The notes under the pieces were generated by a model that saw only the letters and a program-made list of their open reading frames with translations, did not search any database and was not told the DNA's origin. Both the position numbers and the translations under genes were made by a program. Of a DNA stretch of 41,709 bases, positions 16,418-26,174 are shown piece after piece. The stretch comes from Lachnospiraceae bacterium (GTDB taxonomy: Bacteria; Bacillota; Clostridia; Lachnospirales; Lachnospiraceae): contig JAFQUB010000036.1 in the NCBI GenBank assembly GCA_017408735.1, positions 1 through 41,709 on the forward strand, read 5' to 3'. Each line of letters begins with the position of its first letter. The first letter of the stretch is position 1.

Positions 16418-16870
16418 TTAAAAGTATTTACGATTGCCCCATAAATTACAGCGTTTCAACTCAAGATATTCATTATACGCCTTTTCTAAAATCTGCTTTT
16501 CATTGGCAAACTTTAGAAGATGATACGCCTCATGATACTTGTAATACCCTGAATCTTCAAAATATTCTTCCCGTTGCGGTTTACTGTAATAACTGTCTGC
16601 CATCATAAGATACCAGTGTACATCTTTTTCCACCACATCATCCGGCACGCTGAATGAATATTGACTTTTTCCAACATACTTAATAATCTGGGCATGTACA
16701 CCTGTTTCTTCCAGTACTTCTCTTGTTGCGGTATCTTTATATTCCTCATCTTTCTCAACAGTACCCTTTGGCAGAACCCAGCCTTCATACTTATTTTTAA
16801 AATTTTTATACAACAATAAAATTTTTCCTCTAAATATGACCACACCGCCACAGCTCGTTGCTTCTATCAT
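16418..16870 (-). CDS. NUDIX hydrolase
   Basis: The protein has about 150 residues and a perfect NUDIX box (GTVEKDEEYKDTATREVLEE followed by TGV) near residues 39-61, preceded by the usual GWVLPKG strand. It resembles the MutT/Ap4A-hydrolase-like branch; the substrate cannot be told from sequence. I chose the ATG at 16870 because AGGAGG lies 7 bases before it. The gene has its own strong promoter at 16953-16981, so it is independent of the PBP gene upstream. Confidence 0.88.
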   Translation of the reverse strand: MIEATSCGGVVIFRGKILLLYKNFKNKYEGWVLPKGTVEKDEEYKDTATREVLEETGVHAQIIKYVGKSQYSFSVPDDVVEKDVHWYLMMADSYYSKPQREEYFEDSGYYKYHEAYHLLKFANEKQILEKAYNEYLELKRCNLWGNRKYF

Positions 16871-16952
16871 TGCAATTCCTCCTGTATTTATTGACATATC
16901 GTCAATGGTGTGTCCTCAAAAGTGTGGTTCTCCACGAATAAAGACTGCAATT

Positions 16953-16981
16953 AGTATAACGCTTTTTAGAATCTAAGTCAA
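16953..16981 (-). promoter_or_regulatory. Promoter of the NUDIX gene at 16418
   Basis: On the minus strand TTGACT (16976-16981), a 17-base spacer and TATACT (16953-16958) form a near-consensus sigma-A promoter. The leader of roughly 75 bases contains two similar 11-base tracts (GAGAACCACAC and GAGGACACACC) and a small TTGAC/GTCAA hairpin just before the ribosome binding site. Confidence 0.75.
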
Positions 16982-16991
16982 TGAATTTGCT

Positions 16992-18533
16992 TTATTCATT
17001 TGTAAAATATTCTGAAAATAATTTTCCTGCAATAGGAACTGCACATTCACTTCCAGAACCTGCTCCTTCCACAATAATTGTGGCTACAACCGTCTTTCCA
17101 TTAGCTTCTGCAAATCCTGTAAACCAGGAATGACTTTTCCCTTTTTCATCATTGAATTCTGCAGAACCAGTTTTTCCATAGGCTGTATAGGTGGAAGTGG
17201 ACAATTTCGATGCTGTTCCTTCGGTAACTGCTGCCCTCATCAATTCTTTTAAGGTTTCTGCTTCTGTATCACTCATTATTGTACATGATTTCTTTGGAGA
17301 ATATTCTTTTATTACAGTTCCTTCATAATTTTCCACAGAATCAACCAAATAAGGTTTCATAAGCGTTCCCTTATTTGCAATGGCAGAGGTAATCATAGCC
17401 ATATGCAGCGGTGTCATCTGGGTTTTTCCTTGTCCAATGGCAGTCTGCATTACCTCGTCTGTATCCGAATCTTCAGATATGGAAACACTACTCTGCTTAT
17501 AGGAAAATGGCAGAGAAAGCTTCTGGTTAAACAACAAATCATTGCATGTCTTTGAAAATTTCTTCTTATCCATGTTCAATCCCATATTAGTAAAAGAGGA
17601 ATTACAGGATTTTGCAAAAGATGTTTTCAAATCAATGGTTCCATGAACACTGTTATGATAACAATTAATGGTCACATTGTCTTTTGTAATACTTCCGGTA
17701 CAATCATATTGATAAAAATTTATATCTTTGTTCTGTCTAATGTAAGCAAGCGTCGTAATAATCTTAAAGGTAGAACCCGGCGGATACACACCGTGAGTTG
17801 CACGGTTTAACAATCTGCTCTCTCCGGAAGTATCTGCCACCAGCGAATCCCAAGAGCTCTCCATGGCATTCGGGTCAAAATCCGGCTTCGACACCATAGT
17901 CAGAATTTTCCCGGTTTCCGGTTCCATTACAATAATTGCTCCACGATAATTTCCCAAAGCATTGTAAGCTGTTTTTTGCAGACTCAAATCCAGCGTAGTC
18001 ACCACATTATCGCCAATATTTTTTTCGCCCTGCAACATATTTTTCGCCCGTTCTAAAAGAAACGCATTGGAACGAAGCAATGTGAAATTAGCATTGGATT
18101 CTATCCCGGATTTTCCTTTGGCAGAATATCCCACCACATGAGCAAACACATCTCCATATGGATAATATCTGGTTTCTGTTCCATCCCAAGCCACCTGCGT
18201 TTCTGCTAACACTTCCTTTTTATTGGATAAAATCTTACCGCGCACAACCTTGTCGGAAAGTACGTTCTGTCTTTTGTTGTAGGAGCTGTTTATGACTTCG
18301 GGACTTTTTACCGCCTGATAATATACTGTGTATCCCATCATCGCCACAAAGACAGCCACAAACACATATGTTAAAAACATTAATTGTTTTCCGTTGTTGG
18401 GCTTTTTTCGGTCCACCAGAAAATCTTCCCGCACGTAATCGTCATAATTTTCAATATACAAATCGTAATCCTGTTCCTCATTTCCGGATTTTGACTTTTT
18501 CTTCTTATTATGAAACAAAGATGAAAATTTCAT
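16992..18533 (-). CDS. Class B penicillin-binding protein (PBP2/PbpA-like transpeptidase)
   Basis: The product is about 513 residues, with a charged cytoplasmic N-terminus, one membrane anchor (about residues 55-75, MFLTYVFVAVFVAMMGYTVY), a dimerisation domain and a transpeptidase domain. The three active-site motifs are visible: STFK (in GVYPPGSTFKIIT), SCN (KSCNSSF) and KTG (YGKTGSAEF). It cross-links peptidoglycan outside the membrane together with the FtsW/RodA-type polymerase encoded just upstream. The ATG at 18533 has AAAGGAGG upstream, within the end of the ftsW-like gene; the stop of that gene and this start are one base apart. The protein is shorter than typical FtsI, closer to the PbpA type in ftsW-pbpA pairs. 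Confidence 0.92.
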   Translation of the reverse strand: MKFSSLFHNKKKKSKSGNEEQDYDLYIENYDDYVREDFLVDRKKPNNGKQLMFLTYVFVAVFVAMMGYTVYYQAVKSPEVINSSYNKRQNVLSDKVVRGKILSNKKEVLAETQVAWDGTETRYYPYGDVFAHVVGYSAKGKSGIESNANFTLLRSNAFLLERAKNMLQGEKNIGDNVVTTLDLSLQKTAYNALGNYRGAIIVMEPETGKILTMVSKPDFDPNAMESSWDSLVADTSGESRLLNRATHGVYPPGSTFKIITTLAYIRQNKDINFYQYDCTGSITKDNVTINCYHNSVHGTIDLKTSFAKSCNSSFTNMGLNMDKKKFSKTCNDLLFNQKLSLPFSYKQSSVSISEDSDTDEVMQTAIGQGKTQMTPLHMAMITSAIANKGTLMKPYLVDSVENYEGTVIKEYSPKKSCTIMSDTEAETLKELMRAAVTEGTASKLSTSTYTAYGKTGSAEFNDEKGKSHSWFTGFAEANGKTVVATIIVEGAGSGSECAVPIAGKLFSEYFTNE

Positions 18534-18534
18534 A

Positions 18535-19866
18535 CTAGGAAACCTCCTTTTTACGTTTTCCGGATGTTTTTGTTTTCTGACAAATATATATTCCCTGAAT
18601 AATTGCAAATATAATCATCGTACTAAAGCAGGAGCTTCCTCCATAACTAATAAGCGGCAAGGTTACTCCCGTAGATGGAATAAATTTCACTGCACCGCCA
18701 ATGGTTAAAAATGTCTGGAAAGCCACAACACAGGCAAGTCCTGTGGCACAAAGGCAATGAAATTCATCCTTAATCTGCATTGCAATATGTATAAACATCA
18801 CAAAACAGCTCAAACAAATTAAAATTACACACAATGCAAACAAGAGTCCCAATTCTTCCGAAATAGCCGAAAAAATAAAATCTTCTTCCACCACAGGAAT
18901 TAACTTAGGGCATCCCTGATACAGCCCCATACCAAACCATCCTCCGGTACCGATGGCAAATAAGGACTGGGTCACCTGATAGCCTTCATTATCAATTACA
19001 CTAAAAGGATCTGTAAAAGCAAGTACACGCACACGCACGTGGTTAAACATAAAGTAAGCCCCCACTGCAGCAACGCATCCAAGCAGTGTTCCTGCACCAA
19101 GATATAATATCTTATGTGTGGCAACATACAGCATAAACAAATATGCAATAAAGAAAATAAGTGCGCTACCCAAATCCTTGGAAAGCACAAGAATAATCAC
19201 ATGAATCCCTGCAAAAATACTGGTTTGCACCACTTGATAGAATTCCTTGGATTTACACAGCATAGAAGCAACAAAGAATACATATATGATTTTAACAAAC
19301 TCGGAAGGCTGTATTCCCACCCCTGCAATTTCAAAGGATAATTTCGCTCCATAAGTTACTTGTCCAACAATAAACACAATTGCCAGAAGAATAATTCCTG
19401 CTCCTGCATAAAAATAAGTTAAATCTTTTAAAAAGGTAAGCTTCTTTATCAAATATGGGATAAACATTGTAATCACCCCAGAAAGCACTGCGATTTCAAA
19501 CTGCCTTACAGACTTGTCAAAATCCAGTCTGGAAAGCATCACCAAGCCAATCATCAGTAACATACACATATTATTTACTAACAATTTTGATGATTTGGGA
19601 TAAATGGCACTGTAAAGCGCCGGCAAGGCGGCAAAAAACACCACCTGTGCCAGATAAAATATAATCAACTCCATACTGTCTGTTTTCATGAAAATTATGA
19701 AGTTCATCATAAAGTGCATCAAAAAAAGAAGCACTTTCTGTTTCAGACACAAAAGATTCTTAGCATCTTCATCTCTCTTCGAAAAAATCCGAAAGCTAAA
19801 ATACGTATACATGCCAATCATAATAATATAAATATATTTTGAGAGTTCAATCAATAAATCAATCAT
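18535..19866 (-). CDS. FtsW/RodA/SpoVE family peptidoglycan glycosyltransferase
   Basis: This SEDS-family polytopic protein (443 residues, about ten membrane helices) polymerises lipid II into glycan strands. Conserved features include the GIQPSEFVKI motif with the catalytic-region acidic residue, EDFIFSAISEELG in the large extracellular loop, and LPLISYGGSSCFSTMIIFA near the C-terminus. Its direct coupling to a class B PBP defines a SEDS-bPBP pair. Whether it serves elongation, division or sporulation cannot be settled by sequence reading, so no symbol is given. The start has GGGAGG upstream. Confidence 0.92.
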   Translation of the reverse strand: MIDLLIELSKYIYIIMIGMYTYFSFRIFSKRDEDAKNLLCLKQKVLLFLMHFMMNFIIFMKTDSMELIIFYLAQVVFFAALPALYSAIYPKSSKLLVNNMCMLLMIGLVMLSRLDFDKSVRQFEIAVLSGVITMFIPYLIKKLTFLKDLTYFYAGAGIILLAIVFIVGQVTYGAKLSFEIAGVGIQPSEFVKIIYVFFVASMLCKSKEFYQVVQTSIFAGIHVIILVLSKDLGSALIFFIAYLFMLYVATHKILYLGAGTLLGCVAAVGAYFMFNHVRVRVLAFTDPFSVIDNEGYQVTQSLFAIGTGGWFGMGLYQGCPKLIPVVEEDFIFSAISEELGLLFALCVILICLSCFVMFIHIAMQIKDEFHCLCATGLACVVAFQTFLTIGGAVKFIPSTGVTLPLISYGGSSCFSTMIIFAIIQGIYICQKTKTSGKRKKEVS

Positions 19867-19890
19867 TTTAACTATCCTCCCTGAAGTGAC

Positions 19891-22095
19891 TTATTCTACA
19901 CCCTTTTTCAAGTGGCCTCTGGTAAATTCTGCAAACAACACTTCCTCTTTTGCACTGTCTTGACAAGCAAAAGCTTTGGCTATGTTATAAGCTTCTCTAC
20001 CGCTTTCTTTTGAAAACATCAGTCGAATTCCCATAGGATTGATATTTTTAATACTCTTCTGTGCCCCAAGCAAAGAGAGGGGAACACCATTTCGTATGAT
20101 ATTGTAACAATAATCACAATAATTTTTTACATAGAAGTCTTTTTTATAACGGTCTTTTAAAGTAAGCCATTTTCCCTCATTTTTATCACAGCCATTCATT
20201 GTTTTGTTAACACACTGAGCAGAAACCATAAACGGAATATGTCCATATACAGTAAGTACAGCATTTCCCTGATTTACTTCCTTCATTTCATATTCATTTA
20301 ATTCCAAAGGCAATGTAGTAACTTCTACACCGTTTTCTCTTAAAAATTCGTCTGCTTGTTTATTAAATGTATACAAATTGTAATCACTGATAATTTTCCC
20401 GGTGTATCCCTGCTCTTTTAACCATACAAGGCTTTCAAGATTTCGGATTACCACACCATCCATCGGAAGTGCCAGCAATTCCTTGCCAAACTTTGAAAAC
20501 TTATTTTTAGTATCTGCACGAAAAATAGCTGGCATATAGTAGTAAGCCTTTTTTCTTACCTGATGAATCTTTTGCATACATTCGTCCATGAACTGTAAAT
20601 ATCGCTTTTCATCGCTAATAGAAAACATACTGCTGTCTATATAGATTCCCTGTACTTCATCTAGCACGATCAGATTTTCCAGTTGTTCTTTTGTTTCCAC
20701 CGAAACATGTAACACCGGCTGTTTGTTTACTTTCTCATTGTTTAACGTTTTTTTCATTTCTTCTTTCAACAAGAAATTTTGTGGCACTTTCCGTTCGTAT
20801 GGCTTAAGAATCTCACGTTCCAGTTCATCCAAAGCATTCCTTCGTATTTCATTGATTGCCTGCATTGGTACAAATATATCTGAATCCATCTGGATTTCTA
20901 ACTGTTCAAACTGAAAGCAGGTAGCTCCTGTTTTATATATTTGTTTTTCAATACGTTCTCTCGCTAACGGCTGGTTTTGAGCCTGCTCAACCATAGCACC
21001 TGAAACAGAAATTTTCATATCCTTTAGTGTAACATCCATTTCTAAAGGTTTTCCTTTGAATACTCTTAAGATTCCCGAAATATTTTTCTTATTTATCTGA
21101 TTGGTATACTTTTCCTTCAAACTCTGAAACAATGCATTTTCTCCGGAAACATACGCAGGATTTTCCAGCGTAATCATATTTTTTCCATTATGCTGTTTAT
21201 AATATCCTGTGGAATTTCCACTACGGCTGTATAACTGAAGCAGTCGCTCTTTGTCCTGTGGCTCTACATGGAAGCTATTTGGTTCTTTCAAATACATATC
21301 TATATACTTTCTGTATATTTCCACTACTCCCGCCGCATATTCCGGACGTTTCATTCGACCTTCGATTTTAAAGGAGGTAATACCAGCTTCTATCAACTCC
21401 GGAAGATATTCTATCGTCATCATATCCTTCAGACTTAATGGATATAACTCTTTCTTTTTACTGTTTATCTTTTTCCCTTCATAGGTTGTGTAGGGAAGAC
21501 GGCAGGGCTGAGCACATCTGCCTCGATTTCCACTTCTGCCACCTAAAAAGCTGCTAAACAGGCATTGTCCGGAATAACAATAACAAATTGCTCCGTGAAC
21601 AAAGCATTCTATCTCAACAGAAGCTTTTTCACAAATCTGTTTCACTTCTTGCAATGAAAGTTCTCTTGCCAAAACTACTCGTTTCGCACCTTGCTCTCTT
21701 AAAAATTTTGCAGCCTCCTCGCCTGTAACCGTCATCTGGGTACTGGCATGCAACGGCAAGTCCGGAAAATGTTTTTTCAAAAAAGAAAACACTCCAAAAT
21801 CCTGTACAATTACTGCATCCAGGCCCGCTTCATAATAACCTTTCACATAATCATATAATTCACCCTGAAGTTCTTTTTCCTTTAAAAGTGTATTGATTGT
21901 CATATACACCTTTTTTCCTTGCAAATGAGCATAGCGGATACCAGCTATCAGCATATCCTCTTCCGGATTGTCCGCGTACGCTCTGGCACCGAATTTTTTG
22001 CCTCCGATATAAACTGCATCTGCCCCTGCGTTAATTGCTGCCACAAGCCCTTCATAAGAACCTGCCGGTGCCAGCAATTCTATTTCGTTTCTCAT
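19891..22095 (-). CDS. U32 family peptidase-like protein
   Basis: The 734-residue protein begins with the U32 hallmark ELLAPAGSYEGLVAAINAGA and contains the Cys-rich signature CFVHGAICYCYSGQCLFSSF with GNRGRCAQPCR. A second Cys cluster (CDYCYNIIRNG) lies near the end. U32 proteins include the RNA hydroxylation factors RlhA and TrhP, which use an Fe-S cluster and prephenate; the two-domain layout is closest to RlhA (23S rRNA hydroxylation), but that assignment is inference. The gene starts after the zapA terminator and is 24 bases upstream of the ftsW-like gene. Confidence 0.9.
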   Translation of the reverse strand: MRNEIELLAPAGSYEGLVAAINAGADAVYIGGKKFGARAYADNPEEDMLIAGIRYAHLQGKKVYMTINTLLKEKELQGELYDYVKGYYEAGLDAVIVQDFGVFSFLKKHFPDLPLHASTQMTVTGEEAAKFLREQGAKRVVLARELSLQEVKQICEKASVEIECFVHGAICYCYSGQCLFSSFLGGRSGNRGRCAQPCRLPYTTYEGKKINSKKKELYPLSLKDMMTIEYLPELIEAGITSFKIEGRMKRPEYAAGVVEIYRKYIDMYLKEPNSFHVEPQDKERLLQLYSRSGNSTGYYKQHNGKNMITLENPAYVSGENALFQSLKEKYTNQINKKNISGILRVFKGKPLEMDVTLKDMKISVSGAMVEQAQNQPLARERIEKQIYKTGATCFQFEQLEIQMDSDIFVPMQAINEIRRNALDELEREILKPYERKVPQNFLLKEEMKKTLNNEKVNKQPVLHVSVETKEQLENLIVLDEVQGIYIDSSMFSISDEKRYLQFMDECMQKIHQVRKKAYYYMPAIFRADTKNKFSKFGKELLALPMDGVVIRNLESLVWLKEQGYTGKIISDYNLYTFNKQADEFLRENGVEVTTLPLELNEYEMKEVNQGNAVLTVYGHIPFMVSAQCVNKTMNGCDKNEGKWLTLKDRYKKDFYVKNYCDYCYNIIRNGVPLSLLGAQKSIKNINPMGIRLMFSKESGREAYNIAKAFACQDSAKEEVLFAEFTRGHLKKGVE

Positions 22096-22136
22096 ACTTG
22101 CTCCTTCTATCTTAACTTAAACTAACGGAATACGAA

Positions 22137-22164
22137 TGAAAAAAGCTGTCATAAGACAGCCTTA
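22137..22164 (-). terminator. Terminator after zapA
   Basis: On the minus strand AAGGCTGTC-ttat-GACAGCTTTTTT forms a compact hairpin with a T-run, overlapping the last codons of zapA. It probably ends the ruvA-ruvB-zapA transcript. Confidence 0.85.
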
Positions 22165-22584
22165 TTTTTCATCCAGCAATTCCTTATAATCTTCCAGCTC
22201 AGCTTCCAGTTTAATCACCTTCTGCTGTATCTCACTTAATTCTTCTCTCAATTCAGCGATTGTCTTTTCATCAGATTCTACTTTAATCTGAGCGGAAATT
22301 AATTCATGCTTCAAATCATAGATTTCTTTATCTTTTGTTTCGATTTCTGTTTCTAAAATATCTAACTGCTTTTTTGCCTTAAAATAATCATCTGCAATAT
22401 TCAGTTCTGTTAATGTTGCCTGAATATCATAAGGCTGTTTTAAAAAGCTTTCTGATTCCTTTAATTCGTTTAATTTTCCATTTATATACGCAGCTACTTT
22501 CTGTAAATATTCTTCACTTTCATAGCCACTTAATGTAAATATTTTCCCACCTATTAATACCTGTGCATTTGTCTTTTCTGCCAT
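22162..22584 (-). CDS. zapA: Cell division protein ZapA
   Basis: The product is about 140 residues. The N-terminal ZapA domain (ILIGGKIFTLSG-type sequence, EEYLQKVAAYINGKL) is followed by a long C-terminal coiled coil rich in Glu and Lys. ZapA binds FtsZ and promotes protofilament bundling at the division site. The ATG at 22584 (MAEKTNAQV) follows GGAGG by about 6 bases; the longer upstream frame has no ribosome binding site. It lies 68 bases downstream of ruvB. Confidence 0.92.
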   Translation of the reverse strand: MAEKTNAQVLIGGKIFTLSGYESEEYLQKVAAYINGKLNELKESESFLKQPYDIQATLTELNIADDYFKAKKQLDILETEIETKDKEIYDLKHELISAQIKVESDEKTIAELREELSEIQQKVIKLEAELEDYKELLDEK

Positions 22585-22652
22585 ACTCTGCCTCCTAATA
22601 TTTCTCTTAACAAGTATACGCCATCCCCGGAATCCCGTCAAGAAAAGTATAA

Positions 22653-23645
22653 TTAAAGTTCCAATCCCAAATGCTTGTATGCAAAATCTGTAACTTTTCT
22701 TCCCTTCGGCGTTCTTGCCAACAACCCATTTTTAATCAGATATGGTTCATACACCTCTTCAATGGTACCGGAATCCTCCCCAATGGCTGCTGCCAATGTA
22801 TCCAGTCCCACCGGACCACCATTAAACTTTTCTATTACAGTAGTCAGAATATTTCTGTCCACATGGTCAAGGCCCAATTTATCTACATCTAACAAATCCA
22901 GTGCAAAGTTTGCAGCTTCACTGGTAATCACTCCATCGTATTTTACCTGGGCAAAATCCCTGACACGTCGCAGCAGACGGTTTGCCAGTCTTGGCGTTCC
23001 TCTGGAACGTCTTGCCATTTCTACAGCTCCCTTTTCCTCTATTTCCACATTTAAAAGTTCTGCTGACCTTAAGATAATGGTTGTCAACTCTTCTGTAGAA
23101 TAAAATTCCAGTTTGCTCACCACACCGAAACGGTCACGTAAAGGTGCTGTCAACAATCCCGCTCTGGTAGTTGCACCTACCAAAGTAAACTTAGGCAAAT
23201 CCAACCGGACAGAACGGGCTCCTGCTCCTTTTCCTATCATAATATCAATAGCATAATCTTCCATGGCAGGATAAAGTACTTCCTCCACCTGGCGATTTAA
23301 TCGGTGAATTTCGTCAACAAATAACAAATCACCCTCTTGCAAATTATTTAGTATGGCAGCCATTTCTCCTGGCTTTTCAATGGCAGGTCCGGAGGTAATC
23401 TTTAAATTTACCCCCATCTCATTAGCAATAATTCCGGCTAAGGTGGTTTTCCCTAATCCGGGAGGACCGTAAAACAATACATGATCCAATGCTTCCTTCC
23501 TCTGTTTTGCAGCCTCAATATATATTTTCAGGGTTTCTTTTGCCTTTGCCTGACCAATGTATTCATTTAAAGTCTGAGGTCTTAAACTTCCTTCTATTTT
23601 CTTGTCTTCTTCTAATACATCAGTAGTAATAATTCTCTTTGCCAT
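22653..23645 (-). CDS. ruvB: Holliday junction branch migration ATPase RuvB
   Basis: This AAA+ motor (330 residues) drives branch migration of Holliday junctions on RuvA. Motifs include [11 protein letters not shown] at the start, Walker [12 protein letters not shown], Walker [11 protein letters not shown], sensor 1 GATTRAG with the arginine-finger region PLRDRFG, and the C-terminal winged helix ([17 protein letters not shown]). It starts 9 bases after ruvA. As usual in Clostridia, ruvC is not in the cluster. Confidence 0.98.
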   Translation of the reverse strand: MAKRIITTDVLEEDKKIEGSLRPQTLNEYIGQAKAKETLKIYIEAAKQRKEALDHVLFYGPPGLGKTTLAGIIANEMGVNLKITSGPAIEKPGEMAAILNNLQEGDLLFVDEIHRLNRQVEEVLYPAMEDYAIDIMIGKGAGARSVRLDLPKFTLVGATTRAGLLTAPLRDRFGVVSKLEFYSTEELTTIILRSAELLNVEIEEKGAVEMARRSRGTPRLANRLLRRVRDFAQVKYDGVITSEAANFALDLLDVDKLGLDHVDRNILTTVIEKFNGGPVGLDTLAAAIGEDSGTIEEVYEPYLIKNGLLARTPKGRKVTDFAYKHLGLEL

Positions 23646-23654
23646 GTCAAACTC

Positions 23655-24266
23655 CTAAAAACTAATATGTTTTAAAGCCGCTTTAAGGATTACTTCCGTA
23701 TCCATATTGCCATCAATTTCTACACTGTTTACTGCTTTTAAGCTTTCGGAAGGAGAGTAACCCAATGCGGTAAGGGCTTCGATTGCTTCTGCCTTTGCGT
23801 TGTTATCTATTCCCGAAGCTAAGGCTCCACTGTTATGGCTTAACTTCGCCTCGAAAGCCTCTTCTAAGGAAAGTTTATCCTTTAAATCTAAAATAACACG
23901 GCTGGCTGTCTTTGCACCAATCCCGGGTGCTTTTGCAATTGCCTTACTATCGCCAGCCAAAATGGCAAATCTTAATTCATCCGGTGAAATAGCATTTAAA
24001 ATGCTTAATGCGCCTTTCGGACCAATGCCATTTACGGTAATCAGAAGCTTGAATATTCTCATATCCTCCTTTGAAGGAAAGCCATACAATACCAACGCAT
24101 CTTCCTTCACATAAAGGTAAGTATAAAGTTTTACTTCATCTCCAAGATTTCCTATATTGGTTAAGGTTTGAGTTGTAGCCCTTATATTCATCCCTACACC
24201 CTGAACCTCCAGTATAACCATGTCTTCTTCAAAATCTGCAATTGTTCCTTTTACAAAGCCTATCAT
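23655..24266 (-). CDS. ruvA: Holliday junction DNA-binding protein RuvA
   Basis: The 203-residue protein has the OB-fold N-terminus (MIGFVKGTIADFEEDMVILE), two helix-hairpin-helix motifs (VNGIGPKGALSIL and APGIGAKTASRVI) and a C-terminal UBA-like domain (AIEALTALGYSPSESLKAV) that contacts RuvB. RuvA tetramers bind four-way junctions and load RuvB. It is the first gene of ruvA-ruvB-zapA and begins 20 bases after the surface protein gene ends. Confidence 0.98.
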   Translation of the reverse strand: MIGFVKGTIADFEEDMVILEVQGVGMNIRATTQTLTNIGNLGDEVKLYTYLYVKEDALVLYGFPSKEDMRIFKLLITVNGIGPKGALSILNAISPDELRFAILAGDSKAIAKAPGIGAKTASRVILDLKDKLSLEEAFEAKLSHNSGALASGIDNNAKAEAIEALTALGYSPSESLKAVNSVEIDGNMDTEVILKAALKHISF

Positions 24267-24286
24267 TTTTCCACCTGTCTTTATTT

Positions 24287-25984
24287 TTATTCTAATATCT
24301 GATAAAAGGTAACTACCTTTCCGGTATAGTTTCCAATTCCTTTCACCACCACTGCTGCCTGCCCCGGATAAACATTATTGGCATAACCCAAAGAAAAATC
24401 CTTACCATATACTAAAAGTTCATCCTGGAATTTTACAGAAACTTCCGGCTTTACTTCATTTTCTGTCGCATAGCCATCTGTCACTCCAAGCACCTGTGCG
24501 GAAGACATATCTAAAGGTTCCACCTTAACTTTCACCTTAATATGTTCTACTTCACTATAATTCTTACTGTCTGCAGGCTTAAATGTCACATAAAAACTGT
24601 TAATTCCCACTTCTCCTACTTCTCTATTCAAATCATCTTCGAAATAGAATTTACCCACTGCTTCTTCCATAAGCTCCACATCAGCAAGTGTTTGTCCATA
24701 AATTGCTGTGCATACTTCTAATTTCGGATACTTAGGCACTGCCTTCTCAATGGCAAATTCCAAGACCTTTTCTCCTGTGTAATTATCTACACCTTTTATA
24801 ATTATTTTCGCTGTTCCAACTTCAATATTGTCCTGATACTCTACCGTATAATCCTTATCGCGAACCAGCTTCACATCACCATCTTTGATATAAATGTTCT
24901 GTGTCTGTTCCTCTCCGGTATATACCTTAGACTTCAATTCAGAAAAGGTAACTTTAGCGATATCTTTTTTATCAATCTTAATCTCAACCGGAATATTCTT
25001 AATGATATTATAGTTTGATTTATCATTTGGAACAAAGCGAATCAGAGATGAGGTAATTCCCACCTTACCTACTTCCATACTCTGACTATATTCCCAAATG
25101 AATGTTCCGTTTTCTCTGGAAGGCAAAGTAATATCTCCCAGACAATCTCTATAAACTGCACTTAATATTCCAATTTCTCCATAATCAGGATCTGCCTTGG
25201 CAATGGTAAATGTCTTCTCAATTGTTCCGGTGTAATGTTCCATTCCGGTAATAGTCACCAGTGCTGTTCCTGCATTAGTATTCTTATCAAATGTGATAGT
25301 ATAATCTTTGTTCTCTACCAAAGTCTTATCATTCCATGTAATAACAGGCTCATAGATAATTGGTTCCGCGCAATACACTGCATCTGCAATTCCTTCTACT
25401 TCTGCTTCTGATATATTTCGTTGGAAAATCTCCACCGTAACAAGAATATTTTCTACAATTTCATAATTTCTGGTATCATTCGGTGTAAAAGTTAAATAAA
25501 AATTATGTTCTCCAGGCTCTCCTGTTTCCTGAGTCAAATCTTCATTCCATGTAAATACACCGTTATCACGCTTAGGTAATTCAATATCACCAAGCGTATC
25601 ACCATATGTTCCTGTAATGGAGCTGTTGATAGAATAATCAGGAATCGCCTTCTTAATCTGGAAAGAAATTTCTTCTGCCCCCGTGTAGTTTCCTTTTCCC
25701 ACAATTCTAATTGTAGCTGTTCCTGCATTGGTATTATTTGTATACAAACAATAATAATCGATGTTTTCTACCATTGTATTGCCGTCATATTTTACCGTCA
25801 TATTTTGAACAATCTCGCGCCCACTATAAGTAACGTCTTCCACTCCGATAATCTCAAACAAATCTGAATCTGTAATATCAATCACATTTGCTGCTTGTAC
25901 CGTAAACATCCGAACGTCAACCAATGTAAAAGCAAGTACAAACAACATAACAATGGCTGCTATTTTCTTTTTCTGATACCTCAT
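24287..25984 (-). CDS. Secreted protein made of alternating beta-sandwich repeats
   Basis: The 565-residue protein has a signal peptide (KKKIAAIVMLFVLAFTLVDV, cleavage likely after VQA at about residue 31). The rest alternates two modules. Module A, about 72 residues with the core KDYTVxYxxNxxxGTAxxxIxGxxNYTG, occurs four times. Module B, about 77 residues with xxYGDTLGDIxLPxxxxGxFxW...NYxxVENIxVxVxI, occurs three times, giving A-B-A-B-A-B-A. Both resemble the Ig-like MBG/YDG-type modules common in Lachnospiraceae surface proteins. No LPXTG, SLH or choline-binding anchor is visible, so it may be released or attached non-covalently. A TATAAT promoter precedes it. Confidence 0.8.
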   Translation of the reverse strand: MRYQKKKIAAIVMLFVLAFTLVDVRMFTVQAANVIDITDSDLFEIIGVEDVTYSGREIVQNMTVKYDGNTMVENIDYYCLYTNNTNAGTATIRIVGKGNYTGAEEISFQIKKAIPDYSINSSITGTYGDTLGDIELPKRDNGVFTWNEDLTQETGEPGEHNFYLTFTPNDTRNYEIVENILVTVEIFQRNISEAEVEGIADAVYCAEPIIYEPVITWNDKTLVENKDYTITFDKNTNAGTALVTITGMEHYTGTIEKTFTIAKADPDYGEIGILSAVYRDCLGDITLPSRENGTFIWEYSQSMEVGKVGITSSLIRFVPNDKSNYNIIKNIPVEIKIDKKDIAKVTFSELKSKVYTGEEQTQNIYIKDGDVKLVRDKDYTVEYQDNIEVGTAKIIIKGVDNYTGEKVLEFAIEKAVPKYPKLEVCTAIYGQTLADVELMEEAVGKFYFEDDLNREVGEVGINSFYVTFKPADSKNYSEVEHIKVKVKVEPLDMSSAQVLGVTDGYATENEVKPEVSVKFQDELLVYGKDFSLGYANNVYPGQAAVVVKGIGNYTGKVVTFYQILE

Positions 25985-26021
25985 AGAACCCCTCCTGTAT
26001 GATATTATAATAGTTTTTTAT

Positions 26022-26050
26022 ATTATAACATATGATTTTTGATTCGTCAC
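26022..26050 (-). promoter_or_regulatory. Promoter of the repeat-rich secreted protein
   Basis: On the minus strand GTGACG (26045-26050), a 17-base spacer and TATAAT (26022-26027) lie about 35 bases before the ATG at 25984. Confidence 0.6.
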
Positions 26051-26123
26051 GAACTTTTAACAAAAAATCGTATAAACGTTCGATTCATTTTATCATGTAG
26101 ACATAGTAAAGAATATTACTTAG

Positions 26124-26156
26124 AAAAAGCAGGAAAACTTCCGTTCTCCTGCTTTA
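26124..26156 (-). terminator. Pyruvate kinase terminator
   Basis: On the minus strand AAAGCAGGA and TCCTGCTTTTT pair around GAACGGAAGTT and end in a T-run, 19 bases beyond the pyk stop. Confidence 0.85.
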
Positions 26157-26174
26157 CCAAAAACAATTTAGTCA

